Assembly: GCA_026315105.1 (NCBI GenBank)
Contig: CM048744.1
Span: forward strand, 660,675,676-660,739,675
Reading direction: 5' to 3'
Source: Locusta migratoria
Taxonomy: Eukaryota; Arthropoda; Insecta; Orthoptera; Acrididae
DNA length: 64,000 nucleotides
Below the pieces are notes generated by a model that was not told where the DNA came from, made no database searches, and saw only the letters and a program-made list of their open reading frames with translations. Positions 23,745 through 37,625 of the stretch are shown here, in pieces. Each line of letters opens with the position of its first letter. The stretch's first letter is position 1. Position numbers and translations under genes: made by a program.

Positions 23745-26700
23745 GTTGTTGTTGTTGTGGTCTTCAGTCCGGAGACTGGTTTGATGCAGCTCTCCACAAT
23801 ACCCTATCCTGAGCAAGCCTCTTCATCTCCTCATAAGAACGGCAACCTACATCTGTCTGAATCTGCTTACTGTATCCATCTCTTGGTCTTCCTCTGCGAT
23901 TTTTACCCCACACACTTCCCTCTAATGCTAAATTCACAATTCCTTGATGTCTAAGAATGTGTCCCACCAATCTATCCCTTCTTTTAGTCAAGGTATGCCA
24001 GAAATTTCTTTTCTCCCCAATTCTGTTCAGTACCTCCTCATTAGTTACGCGATCCACCCACCTAATCTTCAGCATTCTTCTGTAGCACCATATTTCAAAA
24101 GCCTCAATCCTCTTCCTGTCCGCACTGTTTATCGTCCATGTCTCACTCCCATACAAAGCAACACTCCATACAAATGCCCTCAGAAAGGACTTCCTTAGGT
24201 TTACATCGATATTCGATGTTAACAAATTTCTCTTTTTCAAAAACGCTTTTCTACCCATTGCCATTCTGCATTTTATATCCTCTGTACTGCGACCATCATT
24301 TGTTATTTTACTTCCCAAGTAACAAAACTCATCTACCTCCTTTATTGCTTCGTTTCCCAATCTAATTCCTTCAGCATCACCTGATTTTCTTACACTGCAC
24401 TCCATTACCCTAGTTTTACTCTTGTTAATGTTCATCTTATATGCACCTTTCAGCACACTGTCTATCCCATTCAATTGCTCTTCCAGGTCCTTTGCTGTAT
24501 CTGACGTAATTACTATGTCGTTGGCAAAACGCAATGTTTGTAATTCTTCACCCTGAACTTTAATTACTTCTCCAAATTTCTCCTTGCTTTCCTTTATAGC
24601 TTGCTCGATGTACAAATTGAATAACATTGGAGAAAGGCTACAACCCTGTCTCACTCCCTTCCCAACCACTGCATCCCTTTCATGCCCTTCAACTCTGACA
24701 ACAACTGTCTGGTTTTTGTACAAGTTGTAAATAACCTTACGCTCCCTATATTTTACTCCTGCTTGCTTCAGAACTTCAAAGAGTTTATTCCAATCAACAT
24801 TGTCAAAAGCCTTCTCCAAATCTACAAAAGCTAGAAATGTAGGTTTCCCTTTTCTTAATCTATCTTCTAGGATAAGCCGTAAAGTGAGTATTGTCTCCCG
24901 TGTTCCTACATTTCTCCTGAACCCAAACTGATCTTCCCCGAGGTCGGCTTCTACCAACTTTTCCATCCTTCTGTATATAATTCGCATTAATATTTTGCAA
25001 CCATGACTTATTAAACTGATGGTTCTGTAGTTTTCACACCTGTCTGCACCTGCTTTCTTAGGGATGGGGATTATAACATTTTTCTTAAAGTCTGAGGGTA
25101 CTTCGCCTGTCTCATACATCTTACACACCAGGTGAAACAGGTCTGTCATGGCTGGTTCTCCCAGAGACTTCAGTAGCTCTGAGGGAATATCATCTATTCC
25201 AGCGGCCTTGTTTCGACTTAGGTCTTTCAGGGCTCTGTCAAATTCTTCTCTCAGTACAGTATCTCCTATTTCATCTTCATCTACATCCTCGTCCCTTCCT
25301 ACAATATTGTCTCGAAGTTCATTTCCTTTGTAGAGCCCCTCTATATACTCTTTCCACCTTTCAGCTTTCCCTTCTTTGCTGAGAACTGGTTTTCCATCCG
25401 TGTCCTTGATATTCATAGAGCTGTTTTTCTTATCTCCAAATGTTTCTTTTATTTTCCTGTAGGCTGTATCTATTTTTCCCCTGTTTATACATTCTTCTAC
25501 ATCCTTGCATTTGCCTTCTAGCCACTCCTGCTTAGCCATTTTGCACTTCCTGTCAATCTCATTTCTTAGTCGTCTGTACTCCATTTTGCCTGTTTCATTT
25601 ACTGCATTTTTATATTTTCCCCTTTCATCGATTAAATTTAGTATCTCCTGTGATATCAAAGGATTTTTTGTAGGTCTTTCCTTCCTACCTATTTTGTCCT
25701 CTGCTACCTTCACTATTTCATCTCTCAATTTTACCCATTCCTCCTCTACTGTTTTATTTTCCCTTGTTTCTGTCAATTGTTGCCTAAAGCTCCCTCTGAA
25801 ATTCTTAAGAACCTCAGGTTCCTTCAATTTATCCAAGTCCCACCTCCTTATTTTCCTACCTTTTTGTAGTTTCTTCAGTTTCAGCCTACAGTTCATAACC
25901 AACAAGTTATGGTCAGAGTCTATATCTGCCCCTGGGTATGTCTTACACTGTAAAACCTGGTTCCCAAATCTATGTCTTACCATTATAAAATCTATCTGGT
26001 ATCTCCCGGTGTCTCCTGGTCTCTTCCACGTATACAACCTTCTTTTGTGATTATTGAACCAGGTGTTTGTTATAACTAAATTATGTTCCGTGCAAAATTC
26101 TACCAGGCGGCTTCCTCTTTCATTCCTTTTGCCCAGACCATATTCACCCACTATCTCTCCTTCCCTTCATTGTCCTACTACCGAATTCAAGTCTCCCATA
26201 ACAATTAAGTTTTCCTCTCCCTTAATTGTCTGAACAATTTCCTTTAGCTCCTCATATATTTCTTCGATCTCCTCATCATCGGCAGAGCTAGTTGGCATAT
26301 AAACCTGTACTACTGTTGTCGGTGTTGGCTTCATATCTATCTTGACAATGATAATGCGATCGCTGTGCTGGTCATAGTAGTTTACCCGCATTCCTATTTT
26401 CTTATTCATTATCAATCCTACTCCTGTGATACCCCCAACTGATTTTGTATTTATAATCCTGTACTCACCTGACCAGAAATCCTGTTCATCCTGCCACCGA
26501 ACTTCACTAATCCCCACTATATCTAACTTCAACCCATCCATTCCCCTTTTTAAATTTTCTAATTTTCCTACTCTATTAAGGGATCTAACATTCAACGCTT
26601 CGACCCGTAGAATGCCAGTATTGTCTTTCCTGATGATCACATCCTCCTGAGTAGTCCCCGCCCGGAGATCCGAATGGGGGACTATTTTACCTCCGGAATA

Positions 26701-27024
26701 TTTTACCCAAGAGGATGCCATCATCATATGTTCATACAGTAGAGCTGCATGTCCTCGGGAAAGGTAACGGCTGTAGTTTCCCCTTGCTTTCAGCCGTTCG
26801 CAGTAGCTGTGTGGCAAAGCCACATTAGCTGATGTTACAAGGCCAGTTCAGTCAATCATCCAGACTGTTGCCCCTGCAACTACTGAAAAGGCTGCTGCCC
26901 CTCTTCAGGAACCACACGTTTGTCTGGCCTCTCCACAGATACCCCTCCGGTGTGGTTGCACCTACGGTACGGCTATCTGTATCGTTGAGGCACGCAAGCC
27001 ACCCCACCTCGGCAATGTCTGTGG
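23745..27024 (-). mobile_element. Near full-length RTE-like LINE, antisense in malectin intron
   Basis: On the minus strand the element starts near 27024 with GAACCACAGACATTGCCGAGG. It carries one long coding region and ends in a (CAA)n tail at 23745-23757. The same 5' leader, coding region and tail are present at 55167-58443 on the plus strand. Length about 3.3 kb fits RTE-clade elements, which have a single protein with endonuclease and reverse transcriptase and a short repeat tail. It lies about 260 bp upstream of the last malectin exon, in antisense. No clear target-site duplication was seen. Confidence 0.85.
23764..26823 (-). pseudogene. RTE-like endonuclease-reverse transcriptase, one stop, altered catalytic box
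   Basis: The protein nicks target DNA and reverse transcribes its own RNA. The frame is open for about 1,020 codons except for one TGA at 26167-26169. The N-terminal third is an APE-type endonuclease with GISEVRW, a GDLNSVVG block and SDHNLLV near the end. The reverse transcriptase follows with NYRTISLISHGCKIL, FVDLEKAFDNVDW, GVRQGCSLSPMLFN and a C-terminal LYGSETWT...RRMLKIRW region. The catalytic FADD box reads FAND, losing the first aspartate, so the copy would be inactive even without the stop. The endonuclease also has LNVR where the sister copy has WNVR. The start is uncertain because the frame opens at a GTG. Confidence 0.88.
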
Positions 27025-27288
27025 TTCAATCTTTAAATATTAGGAATTAATTCCTCAATAATAAATTCAGTTTTCTTAAATAATTTTAATGAAATTTGTT
27101 ACATTTAATATTCTCACGTAAAATATTGCAATGGCGTGTTTGGTTGAGAAATGCTTTCCACATTTCCCCCCTAATACCAGTACTCGATGAACATTTTTCA
27201 AATTATTGTAGTGTGAATGCAATCATTCCAAAATACTTTGAATACTATATAAATTGCTTTCATTTCACTAAGTGTGATATTGTTACAG

Positions 27289-27497
27289 ATGTTCCAAAAC
27301 TAGCACCGCTTCCAAATGAGCCTGAATCAGATGAGTACCAGGAAGAAACAGAGGAACGACGAGCATCAAAGAATCGTAGGCCTAGTGGTCCACGCACCCC
27401 AGACCCTTACTCAGTAGATGAGACCTCTGTTATGCTGCCTGTCTTTGTGGCCATTGGTGCATTCATCCCACTTCTTTTTTGTTTGTGTAAGCTGTGA
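27289..27497 (+). CDS. MLEC: Malectin, last coding exon with transmembrane tail
   Basis: Follows a TGTTACAG acceptor and completes a split aspartate codon. It encodes DVPKLAPLPNEP, an acidic Glu-rich linker, RRPSGPRTPDPYSVDE and a single membrane segment VMLPVFVAIGAFIPLLFCL, ending CKL at TGA 27495-27497. The VPKL, SGPRTP-PY and membrane-tail sequences are hallmarks of animal malectins, and the very short cytosolic tail is normal. With the two upstream exons it gives 149 residues of continuous frame. The 3' untranslated region is not delimited. Confidence 0.95.
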
Positions 27498-29624
27498 TGG
27501 CCTGGGCGGGCAGCGAATCGTCGGCAGCGAGAGTGGCGGGACAGTGACGCCTGGTTGCGTCCGCCACCCTCTGCCGCCGACCGCTGCCCGCTTTGCCAGA
27601 GGTCACCATTGGATTCTTAATGCTGTGGCGCATGTCCATATGCTACAGAGAGCGCCACACAATGAATTACTTTGTGAAGAATATGTACTGCGCCTGAAAA
27701 TGTTCAGTATTGTGAGAGACTGCATTGCATAGAGACTAACAGTAATACATCAGATACCACAGCAGTATTGTAGATATGCACTGCATGGATGTGTGAGTCT
27801 GTATCAAGTTTTCCTGAAGTGACTGATTCTGTACTGTTTAGTGTTCAGATCAGTGGAGAATTAGCAGGCTGCTCCAGATTGACACTGCAATTTGAGGACC
27901 TAAAATTTTTCTGATTGCCATAAATTGCAAGAAAGGACTCATATTTAAACCAATAATTTGACAGTTCTTCGTGTTTATTGATATAATGTGAACGGAACTG
28001 ATAAATTTACTGTTACTAGTTCCAATTGGCCATAACAAGAACAATTGCATCATTACTGCAAGACTTACCAAGTGTTGCAGCCATGTAATACCTCATATTT
28101 GGTATGTACAACAATCCTAAAAAGACAAATTGTAGCCAAGTGCTAGTCATGTTGCCAGAAGTCCGTTTTAACCTGCACTGTTAAAAACAGTAATTGTGTG
28201 TATCCTGTAAAGTTTTGTTTCTGTTCAGAATTGTATCTGTAGTCTCTCTCTCTCTTTTTATTTTTCTTTGTACTTCTGTGGAGGGGATTGGGGTGTTGGT
28301 TTTGAGGATTGGGTGAGTTACAGTGACTATGCCATTTTTCTATGTATTTTATTGTGTTTTTAAAACAATTATACAATATAATTTCCATTTTGTAAAAGTC
28401 TACAGTTTCTACTGATATGTAAGTACATGAAGAGGAGCATATACTTCTCCAATTTGACTGTTTTCCATTTTCATCTCTTACCATGACAAATTTTCTCTAA
28501 GAAACTCTCTCACATATGTTAATTTCAAGTAATCTTCAATTTTGCAGATATACAGTCCATATAAACCTGTGATCATTCTGATAAAGTATTAGATGCATAT
28601 GTATGTTCCTCAATGGTATCTATCTGGATGTGTCTATTACGATTGTGATATATATGCCAGTTACGCTTTGGTATTTGGCATTATGAATTACGAAAGTAAT
28701 TCTTTGTTAGTGGTGCTAGAAATTCCAGGTTCAGTTGATGGTCTGTTCCTATTCCTTCGTCCCGTAATAAATGTTGATAGGGTGCAGCCAGTTCCCACTA
28801 ATACACTGCTGTTATATAGCTTTTGATACAGTCAGAGGATATTCATGAACCGTTTGCATCTCAGTGGTAGCAGAATGTAAACTCTTGAAATTATTAATTG
28901 TAAAATGTACATTCATGCTACCAAAACCTATTACTTTGTTAATTATTGACTATTAGGCAAACTATTCTTCAAACACAACTATTTTTTTCTCATTGCTCCT
29001 TACTCTCAAGAGAATTGTTTTATCCAAAAGGCATTAAACAAAATTGAGGAACTGGGTGAATGTACACACTCTTGATTAAATTGAATGGCTAATTGTGCTC
29101 TTGTAAATACATGATTTCTAATATTATTTAATACCATTTGCTAGTAACACAATGCTCTTTTCTTACAGATATGTACTGAAAGTCTGTATTCAGTGCATCT
29201 GAGCATGGTAGCAGACAAGTTTTGTTTTACATTGTCTCAGTTTCTGTAAATCTTCCTGCACAATAGTAATCCTCTCTTCTTAGAGGTATTTGTTATTCTA
29301 GCTAGAGAAGTGGTACATTCAGGAGGGTGTTCATTCAATTTTCCATCCAGCCATCCTGTTGATGTAGGTTTCATTGCTTTCCCAAAGTTGCTTAACGGAA
29401 ATGCTAAGATGGTTCCACTGAAAGGACACAGTCTAGTTCCTCCCTCTCTCTTCATTAACCTGAGCTTGTGCTCCAGCACAAATGATCTCACTGTCAAAGG
29501 GATGTTAATCAGATCTTTGTTTCTTGTTATCTTACCTAACATTGAACATTTAAATTTAAAAAAAGTTTGTGGCAATACAGTTGATTGAAACATTTCACAA
29601 ATAGTGTTAAACATGTATCAGAAG
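27498..29624 (+). other. Probable malectin 3' untranslated or downstream region
   Basis: A GC-rich first 100 bp gives way to AT-rich sequence with no repeat signature and no coding frame. This fits a long 3' untranslated region. Several AATAAA-like words occur, and transcript ends cannot be fixed from sequence. Confidence 0.45.
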
Positions 29625-29626
29625 TA

Positions 29627-30955
29627 CAGGGTGGGCAGGAAGTTACTAGGTATTGATGATGGCACATAACCTATATGTTTGCCGTTATTGTTTGAAATTA
29701 ATGCAGTATTTACACTATGGGAATATGATTGCATATTTAAAAAGTCAATCTATCTCCCCAAACAGCCAAGAATGCAATCCACAACAATCTGGAGGAAATT
29801 GCATGACAAGTTGGAAGAACTTCATGAATCCATGCTTCTGATTCATCCAAGTTGTGAGGTTTCATCTAGTACGCTTCCTCTTTTGTCCAGCCAAATAAAA
29901 AAAGTCACAGGGTGTCAAGTCTGGACTTGAAGGCCATTCATGAGGTCCACTTCTCCCCAGACAAACATTTTGTAAGCTTCTCACCCAACCAGTTCTGCAA
30001 GACATTTGAAAATTGAAGCAGTGCACCAACTTGCATGAAGATAAGTTTGCTGGTATTGCCTCATCGAAATACCATGGGCTAACATAATGCCGAATCATTT
30101 GAAGGTTGCATTCCTCGTTCATTGTGTCACACAGAGGATGACATTTGGAGAAATGATTCCATATCACATGGTCACTTTTGGACAACACCATAACACCAAG
30201 AGCATGTGTCACTTAATAATGACAGTTGTGCGTATAGACAAAACCTCCCAAATGAAATATGGCCTTGTCAGTCCAGTGGATGTTTTGAAACAACGGAGGA
30301 CAATTTTGTGCCAAATCAACATCTACTTCCCATACTCCATTCTGCGATCATAATCTTCCAGTGCCAACTGCTCCACATAATGGGGTTTTCATGCTCAAAT
30401 GCAACAGCTATGGGTCCACTCATTTGTTGCCTGCTATGTTGATTTCCTGGGCTGTAAATGAACATATTCTGCACAATCGTCACATTCTAAGGAGACCCAG
30501 ATATGGATGGATGGCTTGTTTTTGATGCCTCTTTACCAAAAATGTGGTCATTAGCTTTATGTGACAATTCTTTATTGTCTCTGGACAAATTGTGGCATTC
30601 CTTCACTTCACAATATGCCACAATCTCTCTGCTTCATTAGCACTATTATTTTAACTCCTCAGTCTCTTAGTCTAACTCTAAGGTGATAAGCAATCTTTGT
30701 TGTGTGAATGTGTGCTCATTCTCTAACTGATGACTGTAGTGGTATCCCCTTTCACAGCCACCATCAGAACAGCCCAACATGAAAAACATTTTGTTGTGGA
30801 GTACATTGCCTCTCATGGCCACCGTTCGTATGATGCAACAATAAATATCTGTATTATCTTTAATGTTTTGCTTTTTTCACTACTTCCAGAGTATTCCATC
30901 AGTATTAAAATGTTGCAGTCATTTATTAATACCTAATAACTTCCTGGCTGCTCTG
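29627..30955 (-). mobile_element. mariner-like (IS630/Tc1) element, degraded
   Basis: Ends read CAGGGTGGGCAGGAAGTTAC and, inverted, CAGAGCAGCCAGGAAGTTAT, both continuing with a shared TAGGTATT. TA flanks at 29625-29626 and 30956-30957. Length is 1,329 bp, normal for mariner-like elements. Confidence 0.85.
29862..30212 (-). pseudogene. mariner-like transposase fragment
   Basis: Minus-strand frame with EWPSSPDLTPCDFFY, the signature surrounding the last catalytic acid of IS630/mariner transposases, followed by a frame loss. The N-terminal helix-turn-helix and the first catalytic aspartates are not readable in one frame. Copy is dead. Confidence 0.8.
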
Positions 30956-30957
30956 TA

Positions 30958-33900
30958 TTATCAGACCCCTGCCTGACCTGTATTATAAGAGCATTAGTTA
31001 CCTAAAAAGCTACAAAGTGATTTATTCATATAAGAGGACATACTTTCTTCATTTCACAGTTTGCCACCATATTGGTGCAGAAACAGAAAGCATTTTTTTT
31101 AAATATCCAAATATTTCCTGTGATGTTAAGTAGCTGTATCACCTGTGTATTCACAGAAACAGGAACTATTGAAATATGCATGGAGAGACAAGCACTCAGA
31201 AGCATTATTAAGTTAGTACAAGAGTGGTTCCGAAAGTAAATTTACAATGCCCTCACAGAACACTGACCTGGTTCACTCTGGTACTATTAGAAATCAACTT
31301 GCTTATTCATATATTTATTTGATGCCTACCAAAGCATATATGTGCACTATTTTTTTGCATTATCATTTATAAAAAGAAACTTTGACTGCCTTTAACCTGC
31401 ATTCTACATTCTTGCTAAGAGATGAAGCATCTAGTAAGACGACAAAGTGTGGGCCAAAATGAACGCTATCACCATCTATTATTAACAGAGATTACAATTT
31501 AATGTCACTATTTTTCAATTAATAAGATAAATAATTCAGTTAGTTGTATAAATAGTCACTTTCATTTTTGTATCTCTGGAAAGGCTGGAACGTTATATAC
31601 TCTTGCAGAACAGTGTGTGAGTTTGATTATTAACTTAACTCTTTGCTGTCACATGAACATACTAATTCAATTTTTGAGTTTAGTAATTCATAGCATTTCT
31701 GTATATGTTGTATGGAAGATTAGCATCCTTTCTGGCACTTGTTAAAATATTTTGATAAATTTCTCCAATTACTATATGAGAATTCAAAAGTATCAAATGG
31801 ACCACTTTTGTTACTTAAGGTGCTAAACAGGTGAGCAAAGTCTGTACAGTATAGTCTACGTAATTACCACGACTCCTTGTAGCAATTTATTATTTTTCTG
31901 AACTGTGTCTCATGGTTAATAGCAGTACATCTGTAGGTATTTCCCAAAAAACTATGGTGTCTCTCTAGTAAAAGTGTCATTTAACACTTCTACATTATTG
32001 TTTGCACTATTTCGTAATTACTGTATGTTTTGTACAATCAACTACTGTAATAGTGACTAAAAAATCTAATATATGTCAGTATAAATAATTTCAAATTTGC
32101 TTAAACTGAAAACAGAAAATTTTTAATATACTGGACATAGAACTTTACTTTTGTCTCTTGCCTGCTCGTAATACAGGTTAATGTGCTGAAATAAGATAGT
32201 ATTTCCTATCTTTGTTAAAACACAGAGGTTGATGATGTGATAAAGAACATTTTATGAACAACTATGCTGCATCAGCTGTTGTATACTGTACATATGTTAG
32301 TAATGTCAAATGTTTTTCATTAATGGATGTGAAAGGTTAAGACATAATGTATCATTTTTACTATTGAAGAAGTGTCACTGAAGTTTATGAATGGTGTCTG
32401 TTCAGATTGTGCAAAATTTGTATATAGATTTATAAATAACAGTTTGAACATGAATAGTCACTATCTCTGTGACATTTGTGGGAATGTTTCATTTGACATT
32501 TATGGGAATGTTTCACCTCCTTATTTGAAATGATTTACAGAAGTTTTCATCCTGATTCAGTTTATGTATGAAACATATTTTGAAATGTCTTGCCTGATTT
32601 TTTGTGACTGGTGCAATGAAGACGCTTAAATTCAGTAAGCTGTTTTGTTGTTGAATGTTTTATATTACCCTTTTTTATTTGGCAATCATGCCAATGAAAT
32701 GTTTTTCCATGTTACATATTAATTTTTATGTATGTTGTGCATTTTATGAAGTTATTGTTTGTCATAAAATCAGTATTTTGATAATTAATTGTTGTGGGGT
32801 TTGTGAGATGAAATAAATGAATTGTTGCATATTTGAAAGTATCATTTCCTGCTGGTTTTGTTTTCCTCGTGCTTTATTACTTTATACTGTTTTTAAGAAA
32901 ATTGATAATCATTCCATGAAACATTGCTCACAAAAGTAGCTGGAATAAAATTTTATCAATTTTAGAATATATGTACCATTTTAAACAAAGCTGTATTTAT
33001 ATATAAGCATTTAAAAAACTGTATGACTTGTTAAACTAATTACAGAGCAGTTCAATAGATACAGTGTGTACCAAGATTGTTCTACCTGTGAATATGTGCA
33101 GACTTCCGTATGTTGTCACATATCTCTATGTGCTGTACATTGCCTCAATCTACATGAATACTGGAGTAATATGCATGTGTGTAACAGCAGTGTTAGTACA
33201 AATATTTAATTGTTGTTTTGTTTATAAAATTGTTTGCTACTTTAATAAAATCAATAAAATGGCAAAAATTCTGTTTTGAAATTGACATTGGTTTTTGTAA
33301 ATTGGTTAGACCAAGAGCTTTATTTTTATGTTACATGATTCATAATATTATGGGATGTAAACGTGTAAAAAGAAGGAATTCTTTTTGTGATAACCAGGTA
33401 TTTTAACTACAGGTCCACTAATGAATTATTATTATTATTATTATTATTTCCCCTTTGAAGACCTGCAGCTGAGGTACACTCTGGGTCCAGTGGACTGGCC
33501 ACTTTTACCTTTCTTTGAAATTTCACTGGTGCATTCCTATTTAACATATCTTGAAACAGAAAATATGATAGAACAGTCTTCAAGGTTTGTTTTAAACGTT
33601 GATTTTAATTATATCAGTTGATGACAAAACTAATAACAATAATAATATAATTTCGGTTTCATAAAAAAAATGTGTTTCTTAGCTTTGTGTAAATTCGCAG
33701 GTAATTAGCTTGTAAAATGTCTTTCTCACTCAAATAATGTGACGTATTTGACAGAACAATAAACATGTTATTGTTTACTGTTTCTTGAACATTTACTCTC
33801 AATGCACAATGGCAGAGCATGTCACGGAAGCTGCTGTGTGTGTCTTGGCGTTTCTTTTGACATAGTTCTAAAACCAGAACACAGAGGACAGGCAGCTGTC

Positions 33901-35332
33901 CCACACAAAACTACCACAGTAGACAGCCTGCTTCTGGACAGCTAGGCTGGGAGCGGCGCTCAACAGCCACTTGACCTATACTCGGGCAAGGTCGTTTTAA
34001 AGCAGTTCCATAGCCCAACCAATGCTTGGGCTCGGTTGCTAAAGTGTAAAAAAATCTTTGAATTCAGTTATATCATTCTTTTAAATAAGGTTGTTGCATT
34101 AGACACTATATTTACAATTTGTATGCCATAGTTTGTATGAAACGGCTAGATCCAAAGGAGCACAACTGGCAAGGAAAGCACTTGAGCTCGAAAAAACATA
34201 TCTGTATGAATGTTTAGTTACAGGACCACTGGTTCATCAATATCATAGCCAATATTAGGAGAAATGAAGCATTGTTCTATATACTCCCATAGATAACTGA
34301 TTGTAAATAACAGAATGCATATTCATGATAAAGAATTGTGTCATGCAATTTTGGCTTAATACAACTGAAACATAGCTCAATAATGTCTGCTTTCTCTTGG
34401 CATATATATTATATATTTCCTGAAGAAATACACATCCAGAGGTTGTGCATATTTTGTAGTTTTAGGCGAAAAGATTTTTAAATCTGCACATTTTCTGCCA
34501 GCTGATCCCAGCAGTGCTCATTCATCCTCATGTCTAGGACAGGAGTCACAAAGTACTAATGACTAATGTGGATTCAAAACTGACAGAAAAAATTGCTTCA
34601 GATGTTGTTTTCTTATCTTGTCACTTACACTTGCATCAATAAGGACATTTGGAGGGCGCTGCGTTTCTAGTTTCCTTGACACGTGGGGTCCAAATTTTCC
34701 ACTGGGTTAACAAATGCTGTGATGATACTTGTGACTTTAACATACTTCTCAGGAGACTGTCACTGCTTCCACCGCCTCTGCCCGCACTTGCCATAGCACT
34801 CCCGCTTGCAATGAGTTGTTCATCATTATCATCGTCATCATCATTATTTGTTAGTGCTAAAACAGTATCTAAGCTATATTCATATATTTCTGCACTATAA
34901 TAGATACCAAAGAACATATGAATGTTTCATCTTCTACACCAATACCATCTTTACGAAGAAGGGTTCTTCGTAACTTCATCTTGATCATTAGCAGGATTGA
35001 TTATCGACCCCTGGCACTTCACTACACATAGTGTCACAAAACACAACTTCAGAGACACACTGCACCTTCCTGACTGGCAGGTCAGTGTGCAATGCGGAAT
35101 GGCACATGCATAATCCTCTAATTGAATACTGCAGAGTTTTGCAGTTGCAGGAGTATCACCAGTGCAATGAGGGACTTTTCCATTATCTCTCACATGATTT
35201 TGGTGTGTTTGTGTTTGTTTGAGTGCAAGTACTTTCTTTCGAGTAGATACTAAAACAATCACCTCTCTTTTGAAGGGTTGGCTTTCTGATCTGTAGTCAT
35301 GCCTTATATGCTTTCTTCATCTATCTAGATCT
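30958..35332. other. Mostly featureless AT-rich sequence
   Basis: No supported gene. A candidate polyadenylation signal occurs at 32812 and a (TTA)n tract at about 33424-33449. A weakly CT-rich segment near 34740-34850 has no identifiable meaning. Confidence 0.5.
32812..32817 (+). promoter_or_regulatory. Candidate polyadenylation signal
   Basis: AATAAA followed within 25-60 bp by T- and GT-rich sequence, on the malectin strand. If malectin's 3' untranslated region is very long this could be its end; transcript data would be needed. Confidence 0.25.
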
Positions 35333-35690
35333 TCTATACTAATAATAAAACTATAAATGTAAGCCTGTGATTGCACATTTCAGTCTTCAAAACTACTTGA
35401 CGGATGGTCGTGTGGTTTTCACAGAAAACTTAGGCAATGTTTGAGTCAACATGTAGGCATGATTTGTTCAGAATTGCATCATGTGAAAATAAGTATCATG
35501 ATTCATTTGTTTTTAGTTATCATCACATATCTTTATGCAGTCTTATCTCCAAAACTACTTCACAGGTTTGCATGGGGTTCTCACAAGTATCTTGAGCATG
35601 TACTGAGGTAACACATAGGCTTTGTTTCATAAAAATCATCAGATCAGGGAAAGGAAAGATGTCATCGTTTAAACATTTGTTTAAAATCAG
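35333..35690 (+). mobile_element. Helitron-like 5'-end fragment
   Basis: Begins TCTATACTAATAATAAAACT, the TC-TATACTAATA start I recognise from animal Helitron-like elements. Repeats of AAAACTACTT-AC-GGTTTGCATGG/TTCTCAC-type sequence follow. No CTAG hairpin end was located, so the right limit is approximate. Confidence 0.4.
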
Positions 35691-37199
35691 TTGTGTGTAT
35701 AAGTTTTAGGTGTTTGCTATAGCTATAATTATTCTGTGGTGCGGTAAAAAAAAAAAAGAAAAAAAAATAGTTACATAGTGCACCAAAGAACTAATAGATG
35801 GCACTGCTGAAATTTTATCGTGCTTATCAGTATGGTGCAATACAGAAAGAAACCAATAGAAGCTCTGTTAGTTTTGTTGTGCACCAAAGAAACAATAGAT
35901 GGTCCTCTTGCATGTATTGTCTCAGTAACAGAAGTATTTTGGTAAGTGTACATCAGTGTTAGAATTATCTTATCTCTACTAATAGAAATTAACATTCAAC
36001 AATGAGTAACTGATTTCATTTTGTGTGTTAAAAACTTTTCAACATTTCTTTGTTTCTTTCAACAGTATTCATTTGTTTTTAAAACTTTTATCAATAGGGT
36101 TTTTTTTTTTTTACATAAGAATTCTTTTCACGGATAATAGAATTTATGTAGTTAGCTTTGTGTTTTTAGTGCTTACTAGATTTTAAAACCATTTTGTTTA
36201 TGAATAATCATGCCTAGAAAACAGTTACGGCTGCTTCAATACACGAGAGAAGTTACAATGCTCAAGATTGCGCTGTCTTCTGACTAGGACAACAGAGTTT
36301 ATTAAAGAAACTATCCAACAAAGATTCCATTTTTATTGACAGGTCCGGAACTCTTAAAGGTGAAATAGTACCCTGTATATTCTTCCAAATTTCGTGCAAT
36401 CTTAGATTTAGTTTCACATTGAGCAGAAATCAGCCGTCTCAAGTACACTGAAATAAAATAATTACGATATGTTTCATGCTGTGATATTCTCGCCCATTGA
36501 CTCAGTAATAATACAGAACAACAGCTTTACTGGAACATTTAACTTAGTGTATTAATAGCACTAGCCAGCCAGCTGATTCTACTTACTTGCAGTGGTCATA
36601 AAAAAAGTCAGTTCTGTAAAAATTATGGCAATGAAGCAGAGGTATGCCATTAGTTGGGCAACTCTTCTCATCAGCCTGTCTGCTGAGGCACAGCCAGGAC
36701 GCCACCTAGTGCGGGCGCATGTCACTAGTGTTCCTACACCTCTACCAGTACGCAGTGCTCACTCGACCTGTGTGGCCATTCTCCACAATTTTATGTTGTA
36801 GACATGTTTTAAATTTTACTTTTTATTCTATGACATGGAGTCATACTTCATTTAACAACTATTCTAATGTGAGCTAAATGAAATACTTGTAAAGAAGGCA
36901 AAATTACTTTTGCCGAAACCTGGGTCAAGGTTTATATAGGTAAACCATTTTTATGCAACTGGTCGGCTGAAATTTTGTTGACTTTTGCATCAATATGATT
37001 GAGTCAAGTACCAATACACTTAGTTAATGAATATACAGCATGAAACACACTTAATAAACAAATATACACCATGAAACACAGGTAATTAATTTTACAGATA
37101 AGTATTAAATGTTGTAGGATTAATGCAATTTCATATGTATTATTAGAACACCTTAACACAGTAATACAAATTTACATATATGTTTGTCACAGTTCTTCA
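35691..37199. other. No recognisable gene
   Basis: Contains two A-rich and T-rich runs (about 35748-35768 and 36100-36112) but no frame or element end that I can support. Confidence 0.5.
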
Positions 37200-37625
37200 T
37201 TACAAAATTCTATTTTAATCAGAGAGGTATTCACCCATAGAGTAAAAACTGTGGTCCATCAGAAATGACTTCAGCTTATTTTTGAATATGCTGTCTTCGG
37301 TTTCCAGGTAGGTGATTATATAGCTGTGTGCCTATGTGAATGACACTTTTCTGATATGCTGATGTTCTGGCATAGAAGACTTGGATGTTACTATAATTTC
37401 TTCTGTAACTGGGCACAGAGCTGTGTAGCTGATAAGCACTGGTAGACCCTAAATATTCTTTTACAAACACTATTGTTTCAAACATATACAGGCATGGAAG
37501 GTTCAGCATCTTTAGAGTAGGGAAGAGTGAACGACATGATTCTTGCTTTTTCGTGTTGCATATAATTCTAAGAACAATGTTTTTGCATATTAAATACAGA
37601 GTGATTACATGGTGCATTCCCTCAA
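37200..37625 (-). pseudogene. LINE reverse transcriptase C-terminal fragment
   Basis: Minus-strand frame contains RIICNTKKQESCRSLF, LKMLNLPCLYMFETIVFV and HIGTQLYNHLP, then LKSFLMDHSFYSMGEYL after a frame change. This order is typical of the region downstream of the catalytic domain in Jockey/CR1-like LINEs of arthropods. The catalytic domain is missing. It lies 140 bp outside the left LTR of the antisense gypsy element and looks independent of it. Confidence 0.7.

Noticed and set aside
25505..26050. 181-residue plus-strand frame
   Set aside because: It is the antisense of the RTE-like endonuclease-reverse transcriptase frame; its serine/phenylalanine-rich composition reflects the opposite strand.
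34649..34917. Overlapping frames with Ser/Leu or Asp/Gly runs near 34800
   Set aside because: Low-complexity opposite-strand frames caused by CAT/ATC-rich repeats, with no start context or conserved motif.
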